DNA from: Bacillota bacterium
GTDB lineage: Bacteria; Bacillota; Clostridia; Lachnospirales; Lachnospiraceae
Assembly (NCBI GenBank): GCA_023395555.1
Contig: JAEWYQ010000018.1
Span: 1-64,000 of the forward strand
Reading direction: 5' to 3'
Length of the DNA stretch: 64,000 nt
Position 1 is the first letter of the stretch, and each line of letters begins with the position of its first letter. Positions 25,002 through 32,784 of the stretch are shown piece after piece. The position numbers and the translations under genes are program-made. A model generated the notes under the pieces. That model was not told the DNA's origin, ran no database searches, and was given only the letters and a program-made list of their open reading frames with translations.

Positions 25002-25682
25002 CTATATTTCTCTGCGAAAAACAGTTTCAAAACATTCCGCATACTTCATACCTGCCTGGCATCCCCGATAGGCGGCCAGCCCCTTTATTGCAGTTTCACT
25101 GCGGGGATGGGGATATTCCCTCATGACTCCCTCATACTGGGAAAGTGCTTTCAGCTTTCGCTCGACCCCCTCCTCCAGCAGTTCAACAAATAAATTCGGT
25201 GTAAATGGCCGAAGGGAAGTATTAAGTCCCCATTCCGTAGATGACGGTATTTCCATATAATTCAGTTCCTTTACCGGGGTGATGCTGCTGTTGCGCTGGA
25301 ACAGCCGGACTGCCGCCTGACATGCAATGGATGTCTGGTAATGGTCATTGTTTAAGTCCCCGGGATGATGGGTGAATATAATATCCGCCTGTGCTGCAGC
25401 TAAAATCTCTTCAATAAACTGTACCAGCTTTAAATGGGGAACACGGTTAAACTTAATATTGGGGAAGCTGCCAAGGTGAATTTTTTCCACGCCAAGCATG
25501 TTATTGCACCGCATAATATCCTGATATAATTTATCTGTTTCCGGTCTGTTTTTTCTGGCTCCGGCCTCTCCGCAGAGGATGCAGACCTCCGCTCTATGAC
25601 CTTCGCCCGTGAGTTTTGCAATCGTTCCTCCCGCGCCCAGCACCTCATCATCGGGATGCGCCACTACAAATAAATAATTCAT
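25002..25682 (-). CDS. PIG-L / LmbE-family deacetylase
   Basis: The 226-residue protein has the zinc motif AHPDDE (8-13) and a later HHPGDLNNDHYQT segment with the partner His/Asp residues. PIG-L enzymes remove the acetyl group from GlcNAc in linked sugars; here a capsule amino sugar is the plausible substrate. It is the first gene of the minus-strand cluster, with GAGGGATTT before the ATG. The cluster promoter should lie in 25683-25860, but I cannot name convincing -35/-10 boxes. Confidence 0.88.
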   Translation of the reverse strand: MNYLFVVAHPDDEVLGAGGTIAKLTGEGHRAEVCILCGEAGARKNRPETDKLYQDIMRCNNMLGVEKIHLGSFPNIKFNRVPHLKLVQFIEEILAAAQADIIFTHHPGDLNNDHYQTSIACQAAVRLFQRNSSITPVKELNYMEIPSSTEWGLNTSLRPFTPNLFVELLEEGVERKLKALSQYEGVMREYPHPRSETAIKGLAAYRGCQAGMKYAECFETVFRREI

Positions 25683-25882
25683 AAATCCCTCATTTCATAA
25701 AATCCTTCGGCCTGATTATTCACTATCTCCGGACCTATGCTATTCAATAACCATCTTATGATTTGAAGCTAATATGAGTTCATATCTGGCAGAGAGATTT
25801 GCAATATAGCCCAACTCTCCTTAAACCTCCATGTCTTGTAATAATAGCATAACAATTCAGGCCCTCTAAAATAGGGAACAGC

Positions 25883-25913
25883 GGCTTTGATTTCTCAAAA
25901 CCGCTGTACTCAG
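25883..25913. other. Hairpin between the WYL regulator gene and the capsule cluster
   Basis: A 13-bp stem with one mismatch (ACAGCGGCTTTGA pairing with TCAAAACCGCTGT) lies about 45 bases after the stop of the regulator gene on the minus strand. The T-run is weak (TTCCCTATTTT), so it is only a possible terminator. Coordinates are good to a few bases. Confidence 0.45.
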
Positions 25914-25956
25914 GAAGCCTTACTTCTAATTAAAAAAAGACGCAAAAAACAGCCCG

Positions 25957-26901
25957 TCAAAAGGCTGTCCTGCTTTCGTATAAGGCGGCTATATCATGTA
26001 TTCTGCGCTTCATTTCTGTGCGGATATGTAACGGCTCTAAGCACTCGCATTTATCCCCGAAACTGAAAAGAATATTGTAGTAGTATTCGTTCTCTATGAA
26101 AGGAAAACGAACAATGTAATACTCATCACCGTCTGGCGTAAAGTGTTCATAAGTGCAATAATCAAGTACCCTGTCCTTAACAGATTTATGGATACGAATT
26201 TTGATTTTTGTTTGCATGGCTGCCAAAATATCAGTAAAATCCAACTGCGGTTTTTGATAATCCCGCGGCGTAAAAAATTCCTCCTGTATTTGCAGGTTTG
26301 ATGTGCGGGATAGCTTGAATAAGCGAAAATCATTTCTTTTATGGCAATACCCTTGCCAGTACCAATGACTGCTTTTCAATACAAGCTGATACGGCTCGGC
26401 TGTTCGTGCGGTTTTATTTCCGTAGCGGTCTGCATATTCAAAGGTCAGCAGCTTGTTTTCCTGTAAAGCTGTTTTGATAATTTCTAAATATGGCTGTATG
26501 TTCCTGTTGCCCATCCACGGACTTAAATCGATGTATATTTGATTTACTTTTAATTCAATGTCTTTCGCTTTGTCGGCGGGGATAAAGCTCTTGACTTTCG
26601 CAAGGGCATTTACCAGTTCATCACCTCGTATCATGCCCGAAAGACTGGAGAGCCCCATCAAGATAGCGGAAAGGTCGGCAGTCGAAAAAACCTTTCTATC
26701 CATCTTGTATTTCTGCATGATTTCAAAGCCCCCGCCCACTCCCGATGCCCCGCGAACAGGAATACCTGCCATGTTGATCGCGTCTATGTCACGGTAGATT
26801 GTACGGGGTGAAACTTCAAACATATCTGCTAACTCCTGTGCGCCGATACGCTCTTTATCAAGGAGTATCATAATAATGCTAACAAGCCTGTCAACTTTCA
26901 T
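25957..26901 (-). CDS. WYL-domain transcriptional regulator (YafY family)
   Basis: The 314-residue protein has an N-terminal DeoR-like winged helix-turn-helix (AQELADMFEVSPRTIYRDIDAI, about 20-41) and a WYL domain (about 135-210, with SHWYWQGYCHKRNDFRLFKLSR). Such regulators bind DNA as dimers and sense small ligands or nucleic acids through WYL. The ATG at 26901 follows AAAGGCGG; a GTG at 26919 is less likely. It is divergent from the cysteine hydrolase gene and shares a palindromic promoter with it (26934-26980), so it probably controls both. Confidence 0.9.
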   Translation of the reverse strand: MKVDRLVSIIMILLDKERIGAQELADMFEVSPRTIYRDIDAINMAGIPVRGASGVGGGFEIMQKYKMDRKVFSTADLSAILMGLSSLSGMIRGDELVNALAKVKSFIPADKAKDIELKVNQIYIDLSPWMGNRNIQPYLEIIKTALQENKLLTFEYADRYGNKTARTAEPYQLVLKSSHWYWQGYCHKRNDFRLFKLSRTSNLQIQEEFFTPRDYQKPQLDFTDILAAMQTKIKIRIHKSVKDRVLDYCTYEHFTPDGDEYYIVRFPFIENEYYYNILFSFGDKCECLEPLHIRTEMKRRIHDIAALYESRTAF

Positions 26902-26933
26902 CGGATAGCCGCCTTTCACAATTTCTTTTTATC

Positions 26934-26980
26934 ATTATAGAATTGTTGCCATACTGTTGTCAACAATTGCAAGGTATAAT
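26934..26980. promoter_or_regulatory. Overlapping divergent promoters with a palindromic operator
   Basis: On the minus strand a consensus sigma-A promoter has TTGACA at 26963-26958 and TATAAT at 26939-26934 with an 18-base spacer, for the WYL regulator. On the plus strand TATAAT at 26975-26980 serves the cysteine hydrolase, with no good -35 box. Inverted arms ATTGTTG (26942-26948) and CAACAAT (26961-26967) cover the minus-strand -35 and spacer. A protein bound there would block the regulator promoter and touch the other. Autoregulation is an inference. Confidence 0.7.
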
Positions 26981-27021
26981 AAAAAGCAAAGAAATCAATC
27001 TACCTATCAGGAGGGAACACT

Positions 27022-27516
27022 GTGCAGAAAAAAGCCTTAGTAATCATCGATATTCAAAATGATATAACAAAGAATTATAAGGATGTTATTGGAAATATCA
27101 ATAAAGCCATTGATTGGGCCGTCAATAATCATATTCATGTTATTTATATAAGGCATGAAAATTTATCAGCCGGCACAAGGACTTTTAAAACCAACACATA
27201 TGGGGCCGAATTGGCTTCCGACTTGAACTTAGTATCAAAAAATGTTTTTACAAAATACAAAGGAAATGTATTAAGCAGTGAAGAATTCACCGACTTTATT
27301 AGTAAAAATGAAATATGTGATTTCTACATAGCAGGGGCAGATGCGGTTGCTTGTGTTAAATCAACCTGTTACAACTTATGTAAAGCAGATTATAGCGTTA
27401 ATGTCCTATCCGATTGCATTACAAGTTATGATAAAAGGAAAATTGACGAAATGCTGCGCTATTATGAAAGCAGAGGCAGTAAAATCATCACTTTAAATGA
27501 CTTGTTACCTAATTAG
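27022..27516 (+). CDS. Isochorismatase-like cysteine hydrolase
   Basis: The 164-residue protein has the triad of the family: D10 (VIIDIQND), a Lys in FTKYKGN (78 or 80) and C111 in DAVACVKST. Such enzymes hydrolyse amides or vinyl ethers (nicotinamidase-like or isochorismatase-like); the substrate is not deducible. The start is a GTG with AGGAGGG 7 bases upstream. It is divergent from a WYL regulator and probably its main target. Confidence 0.85.
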   Translation: MQKKALVIIDIQNDITKNYKDVIGNINKAIDWAVNNHIHVIYIRHENLSAGTRTFKTNTYGAELASDLNLVSKNVFTKYKGNVLSSEEFTDFISKNEICDFYIAGADAVACVKSTCYNLCKADYSVNVLSDCITSYDKRKIDEMLRYYESRGSKIITLNDLLPN

Positions 27517-27554
27517 GTCTTTGAAACGCAGAAACACGTTCATCTCCATAGCTG

Positions 27555-27665
27555 TTAAGCCTTCGCTCGCCCGTATTCCTGCCAAAAGTCCTCAATTTCT
27601 TTAAGAATTTCTTCCGTCGGTGTCATCTGAACGAATATTTTTGATTTCCATATTAGTAACTCCAT
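27555..27665 (-). pseudogene. Decayed remnant of a MerR-promoter-controlled gene
   Basis: A 36-residue frame from 27665 to 27555 ends in TPTEEILKEIEDFWQEYGRAKA, which looks like a genuine protein C-terminus. A better-placed ATG (SD GGAG) in another frame gives MEIKNIRSDD and soon stops. The simplest reading is a gene reduced by deletion and frameshift. I do not recognise the parent protein. Confidence 0.35.
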
Positions 27666-27688
27666 TTCTTTTATTTCTATATGCGATT

Positions 27689-27719
27689 AATGTACACTAT
27701 AACGTAACGAGAAAGTCAA
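27689..27719 (-). promoter_or_regulatory. MerR-type promoter with a 19-base spacer
   Basis: Reading the minus strand, TTGACT at 27719-27714 and TACATT at 27694-27689 are separated by 19 bases. The spacer TTCTCGTTACGTTATAGTG resembles the dyads bound by MerR-family activators, which untwist overlong spacers. No merR gene is adjacent, so the site appears orphaned. Confidence 0.5.
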
Positions 27720-27810
27720 TAACTTTTGAAAAAATTCATGTAAAGTGAAAAGGTAAATTCTTGATTGAAAGAGTAAATTGTTGTAAAAATTAATGTAAAA
27801 AATTAATCTA

Positions 27811-27849
27811 AAAAAAATGTGCTATGTATTGAACACAGCACATTTTTTT
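27811..27849. terminator. Bidirectional terminator between the cysteine hydrolase and epimerase genes
   Basis: A 13-bp perfect stem (27811-27823 with 27837-27849) has A-runs on one side and T-runs on the other, so it can work on both strands. It lies about 100 bases after the minus-strand epimerase stop and 295 bases after the plus-strand hydrolase stop. A second small IR is at 27902-27919. Confidence 0.85.
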
Positions 27850-27953
27850 CTCTTATTGCCCTAATTATTCATTGAACATTTTTAGGATCAAGAAAATAAT
27901 TTCTTAGATAATTCTAAGATTGCTTCACTGTCTTTCACCGTCTTTATAATTCC

Positions 27954-28829
27954 TCACGGCTTACCATAACTTTTTATGCCCACAACCATATCCTGTACGG
28001 ATTCCTCGCAGCTACGGACCCAGTAGGAAAAGTTATGGTGTTCTGAAAAATCTGTATTATAACAGTCATCACCAAATATCTTGCAGATTATCTTCCATCT
28101 TGGTATCAACCGGGAGATCAAGGGATTAAAAAAGCTTACCGGGAGGATTTTTCTTCCCCGGCAATGCGCCATAAGTGATATCAGCTGATACGTGGAGACT
28201 TGTTCTTTATTTTTCGGATGGTAAATTCCCCGCGCATTCTCTTCTATCAGGCAGCCGATGAATTGACATAAATTTATTATGTCAATTATACTTCTTTTAT
28301 TCGGATAGGACGGGAAGAATTTTATATATTTTGATGCCTTTATCAGGAGGCGGATACTGCCCTTGCAGCCGGCACCGCATACAACCGGAGGCCGGATAAT
28401 AACGGTTGAAAATTGCTCCTCCTCCAATTCCAGTATTTTTAGCTCCCCCTGCCTTTTACTTCTTCCGTATAGACTGTCAGGGCTTATCGGAGTGCCTGTT
28501 CCGATACGCTTCCCCATACTTCCATAGACATTCATGCTGCTGATATAAATATATTGGCGAACTCCTAAAAGCTTTGCCCGTTTAGCCGATTCCTCCGCCT
28601 GCCAGGCATTGGCCTGAAAGAAAAGCTCTTCGTTTCCTTTCTTTTCTCTGGTATGGGCAAGACCTGCCGCATAGACCACCGTGTCTATTCCTGTCATGGC
28701 AAAATCTTTCCACTCTTCTTTCCTTCCTGATACCACAAAGACCTCGTATTCCTTTTCCTTAAGCCATTGTGCCAGAGAACTGCCGATAAAGCCGTTCTTT
28801 CCGATGATCAGTACCTTTTTACTGTTCAT
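27954..28829 (-). CDS. NAD-dependent epimerase/dehydratase (SDR)
   Basis: The 291-residue extended SDR has GKNGFIGSSL for NAD binding (10-19), IYISSMNVYGS and the catalytic pair in YGRSK. It resembles UDP-hexose 4-epimerase/reductases of surface-glycan loci (WbpV-like), such as those that make QuiNAc from the 4-keto-6-deoxy sugar. It could use the product of the 9019-10890 dehydratase, but it is 2 kb outside the cluster. Its ATG overlaps the stop of a short upstream frame by 4 bases. Confidence 0.75.
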   Translation of the reverse strand: MNSKKVLIIGKNGFIGSSLAQWLKEKEYEVFVVSGRKEEWKDFAMTGIDTVVYAAGLAHTREKKGNEELFFQANAWQAEESAKRAKLLGVRQYIYISSMNVYGSMGKRIGTGTPISPDSLYGRSKRQGELKILELEEEQFSTVIIRPPVVCGAGCKGSIRLLIKASKYIKFFPSYPNKRSIIDIINLCQFIGCLIEENARGIYHPKNKEQVSTYQLISLMAHCRGRKILPVSFFNPLISRLIPRWKIICKIFGDDCYNTDFSEHHNFSYWVRSCEESVQDMVVGIKSYGKP

Positions 28830-28927
28830 ACCAAAGCTCTCGGAATTGATAACTGTAAATTCATCCTTGCATCAAGCTTCATTGCTTTTTCCAGTGCGAA
28901 TTCCCCTGCTTTTTCTTTTAACATCAT
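28826..28927 (-). CDS. Possible 33-residue small protein coupled to the SDR gene
   Basis: A 34-codon frame starts at ATG 28927 after AGAGGAAA and ends in TGA overlapping the SDR start (ATGA). The peptide is basic and helical (KEKAGEFALEKAMKLDARMN). It could be a coupled small protein, a leader frame or a remnant of a longer gene; the frame is closed by a stop shortly upstream. I know no homologue. The SDR itself has a weak SD, which favours coupling. Confidence 0.4.
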   Translation of the reverse strand: MMLKEKAGEFALEKAMKLDARMNLQLSIPRALV

Positions 28928-29043
28928 ATGCTTTCCTCTTTCATCATTCCCCTAACATTTTTATTCATAAGTAATGAAATCGGTGACTGTTTTACAGCTG
29001 CCGACGCTATAGGGAAATATGGAATGCATTTCTTATTACATGC

Positions 29044-29511
29044 TTATTCAATTTTCTTCAGTCCATCAAATAGTTCATTAAAGGATTTTTGTTTTTTACA
29101 TCTGCCATATGATAATTCTTTATCATCACCATATTCAAGAAGAAAACACTTTGTCAGTTCTTCTACCGTTTGTTCCAGTGATCCAAAGAATTGATTGTAT
29201 GCAAAATCATATGACGGCGTCCCTTCTTGAAAATTAGCCGTAATCAATGACTCTGTAACCTGGTCAAGCGGGTACATTTTCAAATGAAACAATTCATGAA
29301 CAATTACTTCTTCAAAATTCTCCTGGTTTGGATTGGCTATATTAAGAAGAAGGATAGCTTTTCTATCATCACAATCGACCTTGAAATCTCCTGTTTTTCT
29401 CCAGTTGATATCATCAACAAATTCCAGCTTGATATCCCAATATGGAGATATACGCAATTTTTTACACCATTTTTCAAAGGATTGCATTATTTTATTCTCA
29501 TCAACCTTCAT
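29044..29511 (-). CDS. Putative zinc metallopeptidase with HELFH motif
   Basis: The 155-residue protein has HELFH at 72-76 in a helix (VIVHELFHLKMY), the zincin signature with two His ligands and a catalytic Glu. A third ligand may be the Glu in EELTKCFLLEYG. No signal peptide is seen, so it is probably cytoplasmic. The small size is like SprT-like or phage-type zincins, but I do not recognise the family. SD GGGGATAATA precedes the ATG. It stands alone. Confidence 0.6.
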   Translation of the reverse strand: MKVDENKIMQSFEKWCKKLRISPYWDIKLEFVDDINWRKTGDFKVDCDDRKAILLLNIANPNQENFEEVIVHELFHLKMYPLDQVTESLITANFQEGTPSYDFAYNQFFGSLEQTVEELTKCFLLEYGDDKELSYGRCKKQKSFNELFDGLKKIE

Positions 29512-29786
29512 TATTATCCCCCTATTATCTCCTGTTTCCCTTAATAGTCTTAGTTCCTTATCATAGTCGAATGCAAATAAATATACAGAGATTATATCAT
29601 GATTTTATAATAATGCAAATGTTCTGAAGGTACTGTCTATGTCCCTTGATAATTCCGCCAGATACAAAAAACAGCTGTTTCTTTTTAGTAAAATGCACAG
29701 AAAAAAATAAAATGTTTGCCGATTTTGCCGTCTTCTATTTTTATATCTAATATGTTACAATTAAGAAAATGGACAGGGGGAGTATA

Positions 29787-30188
29787 ATGGAGAACGAATT
29801 AAAAGAAATCTTAGGAAATATTTTAAGCGAAGTTCGGGACATTAAAGTTCATGTAGGTAAAGTGGATGGTCGCTTAGACACAATAGATGGTCGCTTAGAC
29901 ACAATAGACGGTCGCTTAGACACAATGGACGGTCGCTTAGACACAATGGACGGTCGCTTAAACACAATGGATGGTCGCTTAAACGTAATGGATGTTCGCT
30001 TAAACGTAATGGATGATTGCATAAAAGTTATTAAATTTAAGGTTGATAGAAACTCAGAAAGAATCTCCAATTTAAGTTTGGATATGAAGGTCCTGGAAAG
30101 AAACATAAGGACCGACCTAAGGAAATTATCGGATGAAAATGAAACTATAATAGAAATTTTGAAAATTCGTGATATTTTACCCCGATAG
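29787..30188 (+). CDS. Coiled-coil protein with seven heptad-unit tandem repeats
   Basis: The 133-residue hydrophilic protein has seven 7-residue units of DGRLDTM type at residues 27-75, followed by a longer heptad helix. SD AGGGGGAG lies 4 bases before the ATG at 29787, preferred over 29769. No catalytic motif or membrane segment is seen. Similar short, repeat-variable coiled-coil proteins are common hypotheticals in Firmicutes. The 7926-8318 protein shares the style but not the sequence. The function is unknown. Confidence 0.7.
   Translation: MENELKEILGNILSEVRDIKVHVGKVDGRLDTIDGRLDTIDGRLDTMDGRLDTMDGRLNTMDGRLNVMDVRLNVMDDCIKVIKFKVDRNSERISNLSLDMKVLERNIRTDLRKLSDENETIIEILKIRDILPR
29865..30011 (+). 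repeat. Seven tandem 21-base units (DGRLDTM repeats)
   Basis: The units run from 29865 to 30011 with a near-constant GGTCGCTTA core and drift towards the 3' end (DGRLNVM, DVRLNVM). Each is in frame, so slippage changes coiled-coil length by one heptad per unit. Confidence 0.9.
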
Positions 30189-30211
30189 CATCCGACCGTA
30201 TCGTGATATAA

Positions 30212-30257
30212 CAATAAGGGACAGCAGCCGGAATCGCGGTTACTGCCCTCTTTTATT
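30212..30257. terminator. Probable terminator shared by converging genes
   Basis: An imperfect stem (AATAAGGGACAG pairing with CTGCCCTCTTTTATT) lies between the plus-strand repeat protein and the minus-strand APH-like gene. The plus-strand side has a T-rich tail. The stem has a bulge, so confidence is moderate. Confidence 0.5.
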
Positions 30258-30259
30258 TA

Positions 30260-31168
30260 TTATAGATGGAAATCCCTGAGATACCATGTGGGCACGGGAT
30301 CTTGCATATCATCGAACCATTTCAATACATCCTGTGACAACTTCAAAGTTACATTATGCCCAAATTCGGAAGTGACTGCCCAGGAAGAGATCAATGACAG
30401 TACAAGAACTGCGATATAAACGTCCATCAGTTTAAAAAATTCCATCGGCGGCTCCCCGTCGAAATAGCCATGCAGCTGCCCTGTTGCGAAATGGGGGCTT
30501 GCCATGGCGCTCCAAACGATACAATTAAATTCATCCCATGGATCACCGACGTCGAAACGTTCGAAATCTATGATTCTCAAATCACCCTTTTCATACATCA
30601 TATTAATCACATTATAATCACCCACCAGAAAGCATTGCGGGCGATTTTTCAACAAATGACGGTTTTTCTCAATATAATCAAACATATGATAATCACCTTC
30701 AAATTTCAAGCCGCATTCATGATATTCCTGTATTTTCATATCAATTCTGCGGTTAAAAATATCCTCCCATTCCTCTTGCGGTTCCGGTATGGGTATGGTA
30801 TGTATTTTTTTCGCAATTTTGCCTGCCTGTAACCCCAACCTATACTGCTCCGTCTCAGACAGCAAGGTTTTAGAGGACAAGGGCAATACTGTTTCCAGGT
30901 CTTCGCCCTCAATCCAGCTCTGGATGGAGTAAACACCCTCGTCACAAATACCAAACTCTATAGGGCGGCACATAGGAATATCAAGTACAGCAATCTGTTC
31001 CATCATGGAGAATAATGATTTTTTTGCCTCATACTGGGAAACAGAAGAAATACGAAGTAAATATTTTGTTCCGCCTGTTGTGGTGACACAGTATTTTCGA
31101 TCTTCCGACCATCCTTTTGTTATCGGTTCTTTTTTTATAATGGTATCGAATATTTTTCTGGTTGACAT
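30260..31168 (-). CDS. Aminoglycoside phosphotransferase-like kinase (APH family)
   Basis: The 302-residue protein has the APH/choline-kinase fold: a nucleotide lobe with KYLLRISS, the Brenner-type motif VGDYNVIN (182-189) and the metal motif DFERFDVGDP (201-210). The usual HGD has become VGD, though the catalytic Asp is kept. Such chromosomal proteins often phosphorylate small metabolites rather than antibiotics, and resistance should not be assumed. A weak SD precedes the ATG. The truncated zinc-ribbon frame ends 38 bases upstream. Confidence 0.8.
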   Translation of the reverse strand: MSTRKIFDTIIKKEPITKGWSEDRKYCVTTTGGTKYLLRISSVSQYEAKKSLFSMMEQIAVLDIPMCRPIEFGICDEGVYSIQSWIEGEDLETVLPLSSKTLLSETEQYRLGLQAGKIAKKIHTIPIPEPQEEWEDIFNRRIDMKIQEYHECGLKFEGDYHMFDYIEKNRHLLKNRPQCFLVGDYNVINMMYEKGDLRIIDFERFDVGDPWDEFNCIVWSAMASPHFATGQLHGYFDGEPPMEFFKLMDVYIAVLVLSLISSWAVTSEFGHNVTLKLSQDVLKWFDDMQDPVPTWYLRDFHL

Positions 31169-31206
31169 GACCCGCCGCTCCCTGACAAAAATATTTACTT
31201 TCTACA

Positions 31207-31431
31207 CTATTTGCTTTCTGTAAATTTCATAACGATGAATTTCGCATCCCGCTGAAGTAATTCTTGTGCAATTGTAATTTTCCCTACTCCGCTGCATCCG
31301 GTCAATATAAAAAGAGGCATGGCTTTAAAATTCCATTGATGCCCGCATTGCTGACATATTATATGTTTTTTGTTTTCAGATGCCTGCTTATTCCATTCAT
31401 GGTTCCCGCATTGCGGGCATACTCCTATCAT
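31207..31431 (-). pseudogene. Zinc ribbon joined to a truncated P-loop kinase
   Basis: The 74-residue frame has a zinc ribbon (CPQC at 5-8, CQQC at 26-29) followed by a kinase start, LFILTGCSGVGKITIAQELL (41-60). The Walker A would be GxxGxGKT; here the Thr is Ile (GKI). The frame stops about 20 residues after the P-loop, so the rest of a kinase of about 200 residues is missing. This is likely a deletion remnant. Its ATG overlaps the J-domain gene stop by 4 bases; SD GGAGGAG is good. Confidence 0.6.
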
Positions 31432-31925
31432 GGGCGCTCCTCCGTCCTGCAGTTCTTATATTTCTCCATTATTTCGATGAATTTATCGCTGTCGCCCCCG
31501 TTATCCGGATGATATATTTTAGCAAGCTCCCGGAATCTCCTTCTAATCTCGTCACTATCTGCATCTATGGGAAGTCCAAGCCGTGTGAGGGTTTCGATAT
31601 CCGCCGATGAGGTGCCTGTTATTCCAAATTCTTGGCAGAACCAATAATATACATGATAAAAGTACTCGTTCACTACATCCTTAAATTCATCCTTCGTCAA
31701 AGAGATAAGCCGGTGGATGGGATACTTCACATTCTGTTTCCCTTCCTCCTTAAGATCAAAGAATTTATCCCAGACCAGCTCCTTATTCTTTCCTGGCAAG
31801 CCCTTCGTAACTCCCGGACGTATTTTCATCTCCAGCTTCTTAAGCTCTCTTAGCTTTCGTTTCATTTCATCCTGCTTTTGATAAACCTGATACACCCCAT
31901 CACCGCCTATAAATCTACTGATCAA
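31428..31925 (-). CDS. Protein with a C-terminal J domain
   Basis: The last 45 residues (about 114-157) form a J domain: a helix with LGLPIDADSDEIRRRFRELAK, then HPD at 139-141 and a final helix with DKFIEIMEKY. J domains stimulate DnaK ATPase. The N-terminal 110 residues are a basic helix region and an unrecognised domain with Trp-rich helices (EYFYHVYYWFCQEF). The start at 31925 is a TTG without a clear SD; GTG or ATG codons at residues 11-21 are possible. It overlaps the zinc-ribbon frame. Confidence 0.7.
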   Translation of the reverse strand: MISRFIGGDGVYQVYQKQDEMKRKLRELKKLEMKIRPGVTKGLPGKNKELVWDKFFDLKEEGKQNVKYPIHRLISLTKDEFKDVVNEYFYHVYYWFCQEFGITGTSSADIETLTRLGLPIDADSDEIRRRFRELAKIYHPDNGGDSDKFIEIMEKYKNCRTEERP

Positions 31926-32135
31926 AACAAAATCACACCAAGATCAAACCAAATAATAACGACACCACTGGCTCCCCATTTGCCATACCTCGATTATACT
32001 TCAAAGCTGCTCTTCATACAACGCTTTCCTGTCGGATGTAAAATAAATAATAGGCCGTATGTATCACAACATTTCGGCCTATCTCTATTTTTGATTATGC
32101 AGCTTAATCTCCGTCTTCAGGAAGTATAAAGCGAA
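31926..32135. other. Intergenic stretch before the J-domain gene
   Basis: AT-rich sequence between the BlaI gene end and the J-domain gene. I see no gene, strong hairpin or convincing promoter here. Confidence 0.3.
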
Positions 32136-32510
32136 TTAAAACCGCTGCTCTCCTATAATCCTCTGAAGCTCCAGCACCTCTGCCTTTGATAAATCCTGAT
32201 TCTTCAAGTATTCGTTCAAAAAGGTGCTTAAGGAACCATTATATAATTTGTTCAGCAGGGCTTTTGTTTCAATTGCCTGCACGGTACGCTTTGAAATCGC
32301 AGCCCTGCATAAGAAACCGGGATCTTCACGCTTGATTGCCCCTTTATCAATCAGACGGTTAATTACTGTATAGGTGGTATTCTTCTCCCAGCCGATATAT
32401 TCCTTGATGATTTTGGATATATCCTTGGCCGCCAGGGTCTTATTGGACCATAACAGTTCCATAATATTAAGTTCTCCTTCGTGAAGACGTATTTCTGGTA
32501 ACGATGACAT
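32136..32510 (-). CDS. BlaI/MecI/CopY-family repressor
   Basis: The 124-residue protein has the family winged helix (LHEGELNIMELLWSNKTLAAKDI and GWEKNTTYTVINRLIDKGAI) and a C-terminal dimerisation region (FLNEYLKNQDLSKAEVLEL). BlaI homologues repress beta-lactamase or transporter genes and are cleaved after signalling by a BlaR1/M56 protease. No BlaR-like gene lies in the window. Two palindromes of the right type are upstream (32547-32560 and 32785-32800). SD GGAGGAG precedes the ATG. It probably represses itself; other targets are unknown. Confidence 0.88.
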   Translation of the reverse strand: MSSLPEIRLHEGELNIMELLWSNKTLAAKDISKIIKEYIGWEKNTTYTVINRLIDKGAIKREDPGFLCRAAISKRTVQAIETKALLNKLYNGSLSTFLNEYLKNQDLSKAEVLELQRIIGEQRF

Positions 32511-32546
32511 GATATACTACACTCCTCCAGGCTATTATTCTATAGG

Positions 32547-32560
32547 TCTACATCTGTAGA
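32547..32560. promoter_or_regulatory. Candidate BlaI operator, proximal
   Basis: The exact palindrome TCTACATCTGTAGA matches the TACA-N2-TGTA core of Bla/Mec/Cop operators. It lies 37 bases upstream of the repressor start, where it would cover the promoter. Confidence 0.65.
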
Positions 32561-32784
32561 ACCAAAAATGCGGCATCTGCTTCTCCGTACATCTGCTGCA
32601 TTCTATTTTCAGACAATGAAACATTGAGATCAAATATACCATAACACATTGTCCTGCAAATAAAATAAACTTCATTGCCATATATCCATATAAACCCATA
32701 TACTCTATGTAAAACAAGGAAATCTACAGTTATAGAATAAAAATTCTTTCAACCATCGGCACACCATCAGGAGTCTTCGCAAAA

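Noticed and set aside
29865..30011. CRISPR array
   Set aside because: The 21-base units are contiguous and coding, without spacers.
32535..32717. 60-residue minus-strand frame between BlaI and the AAA ATPase
   Set aside because: No binding site, odd composition, and it overlaps a candidate operator; likely chance.
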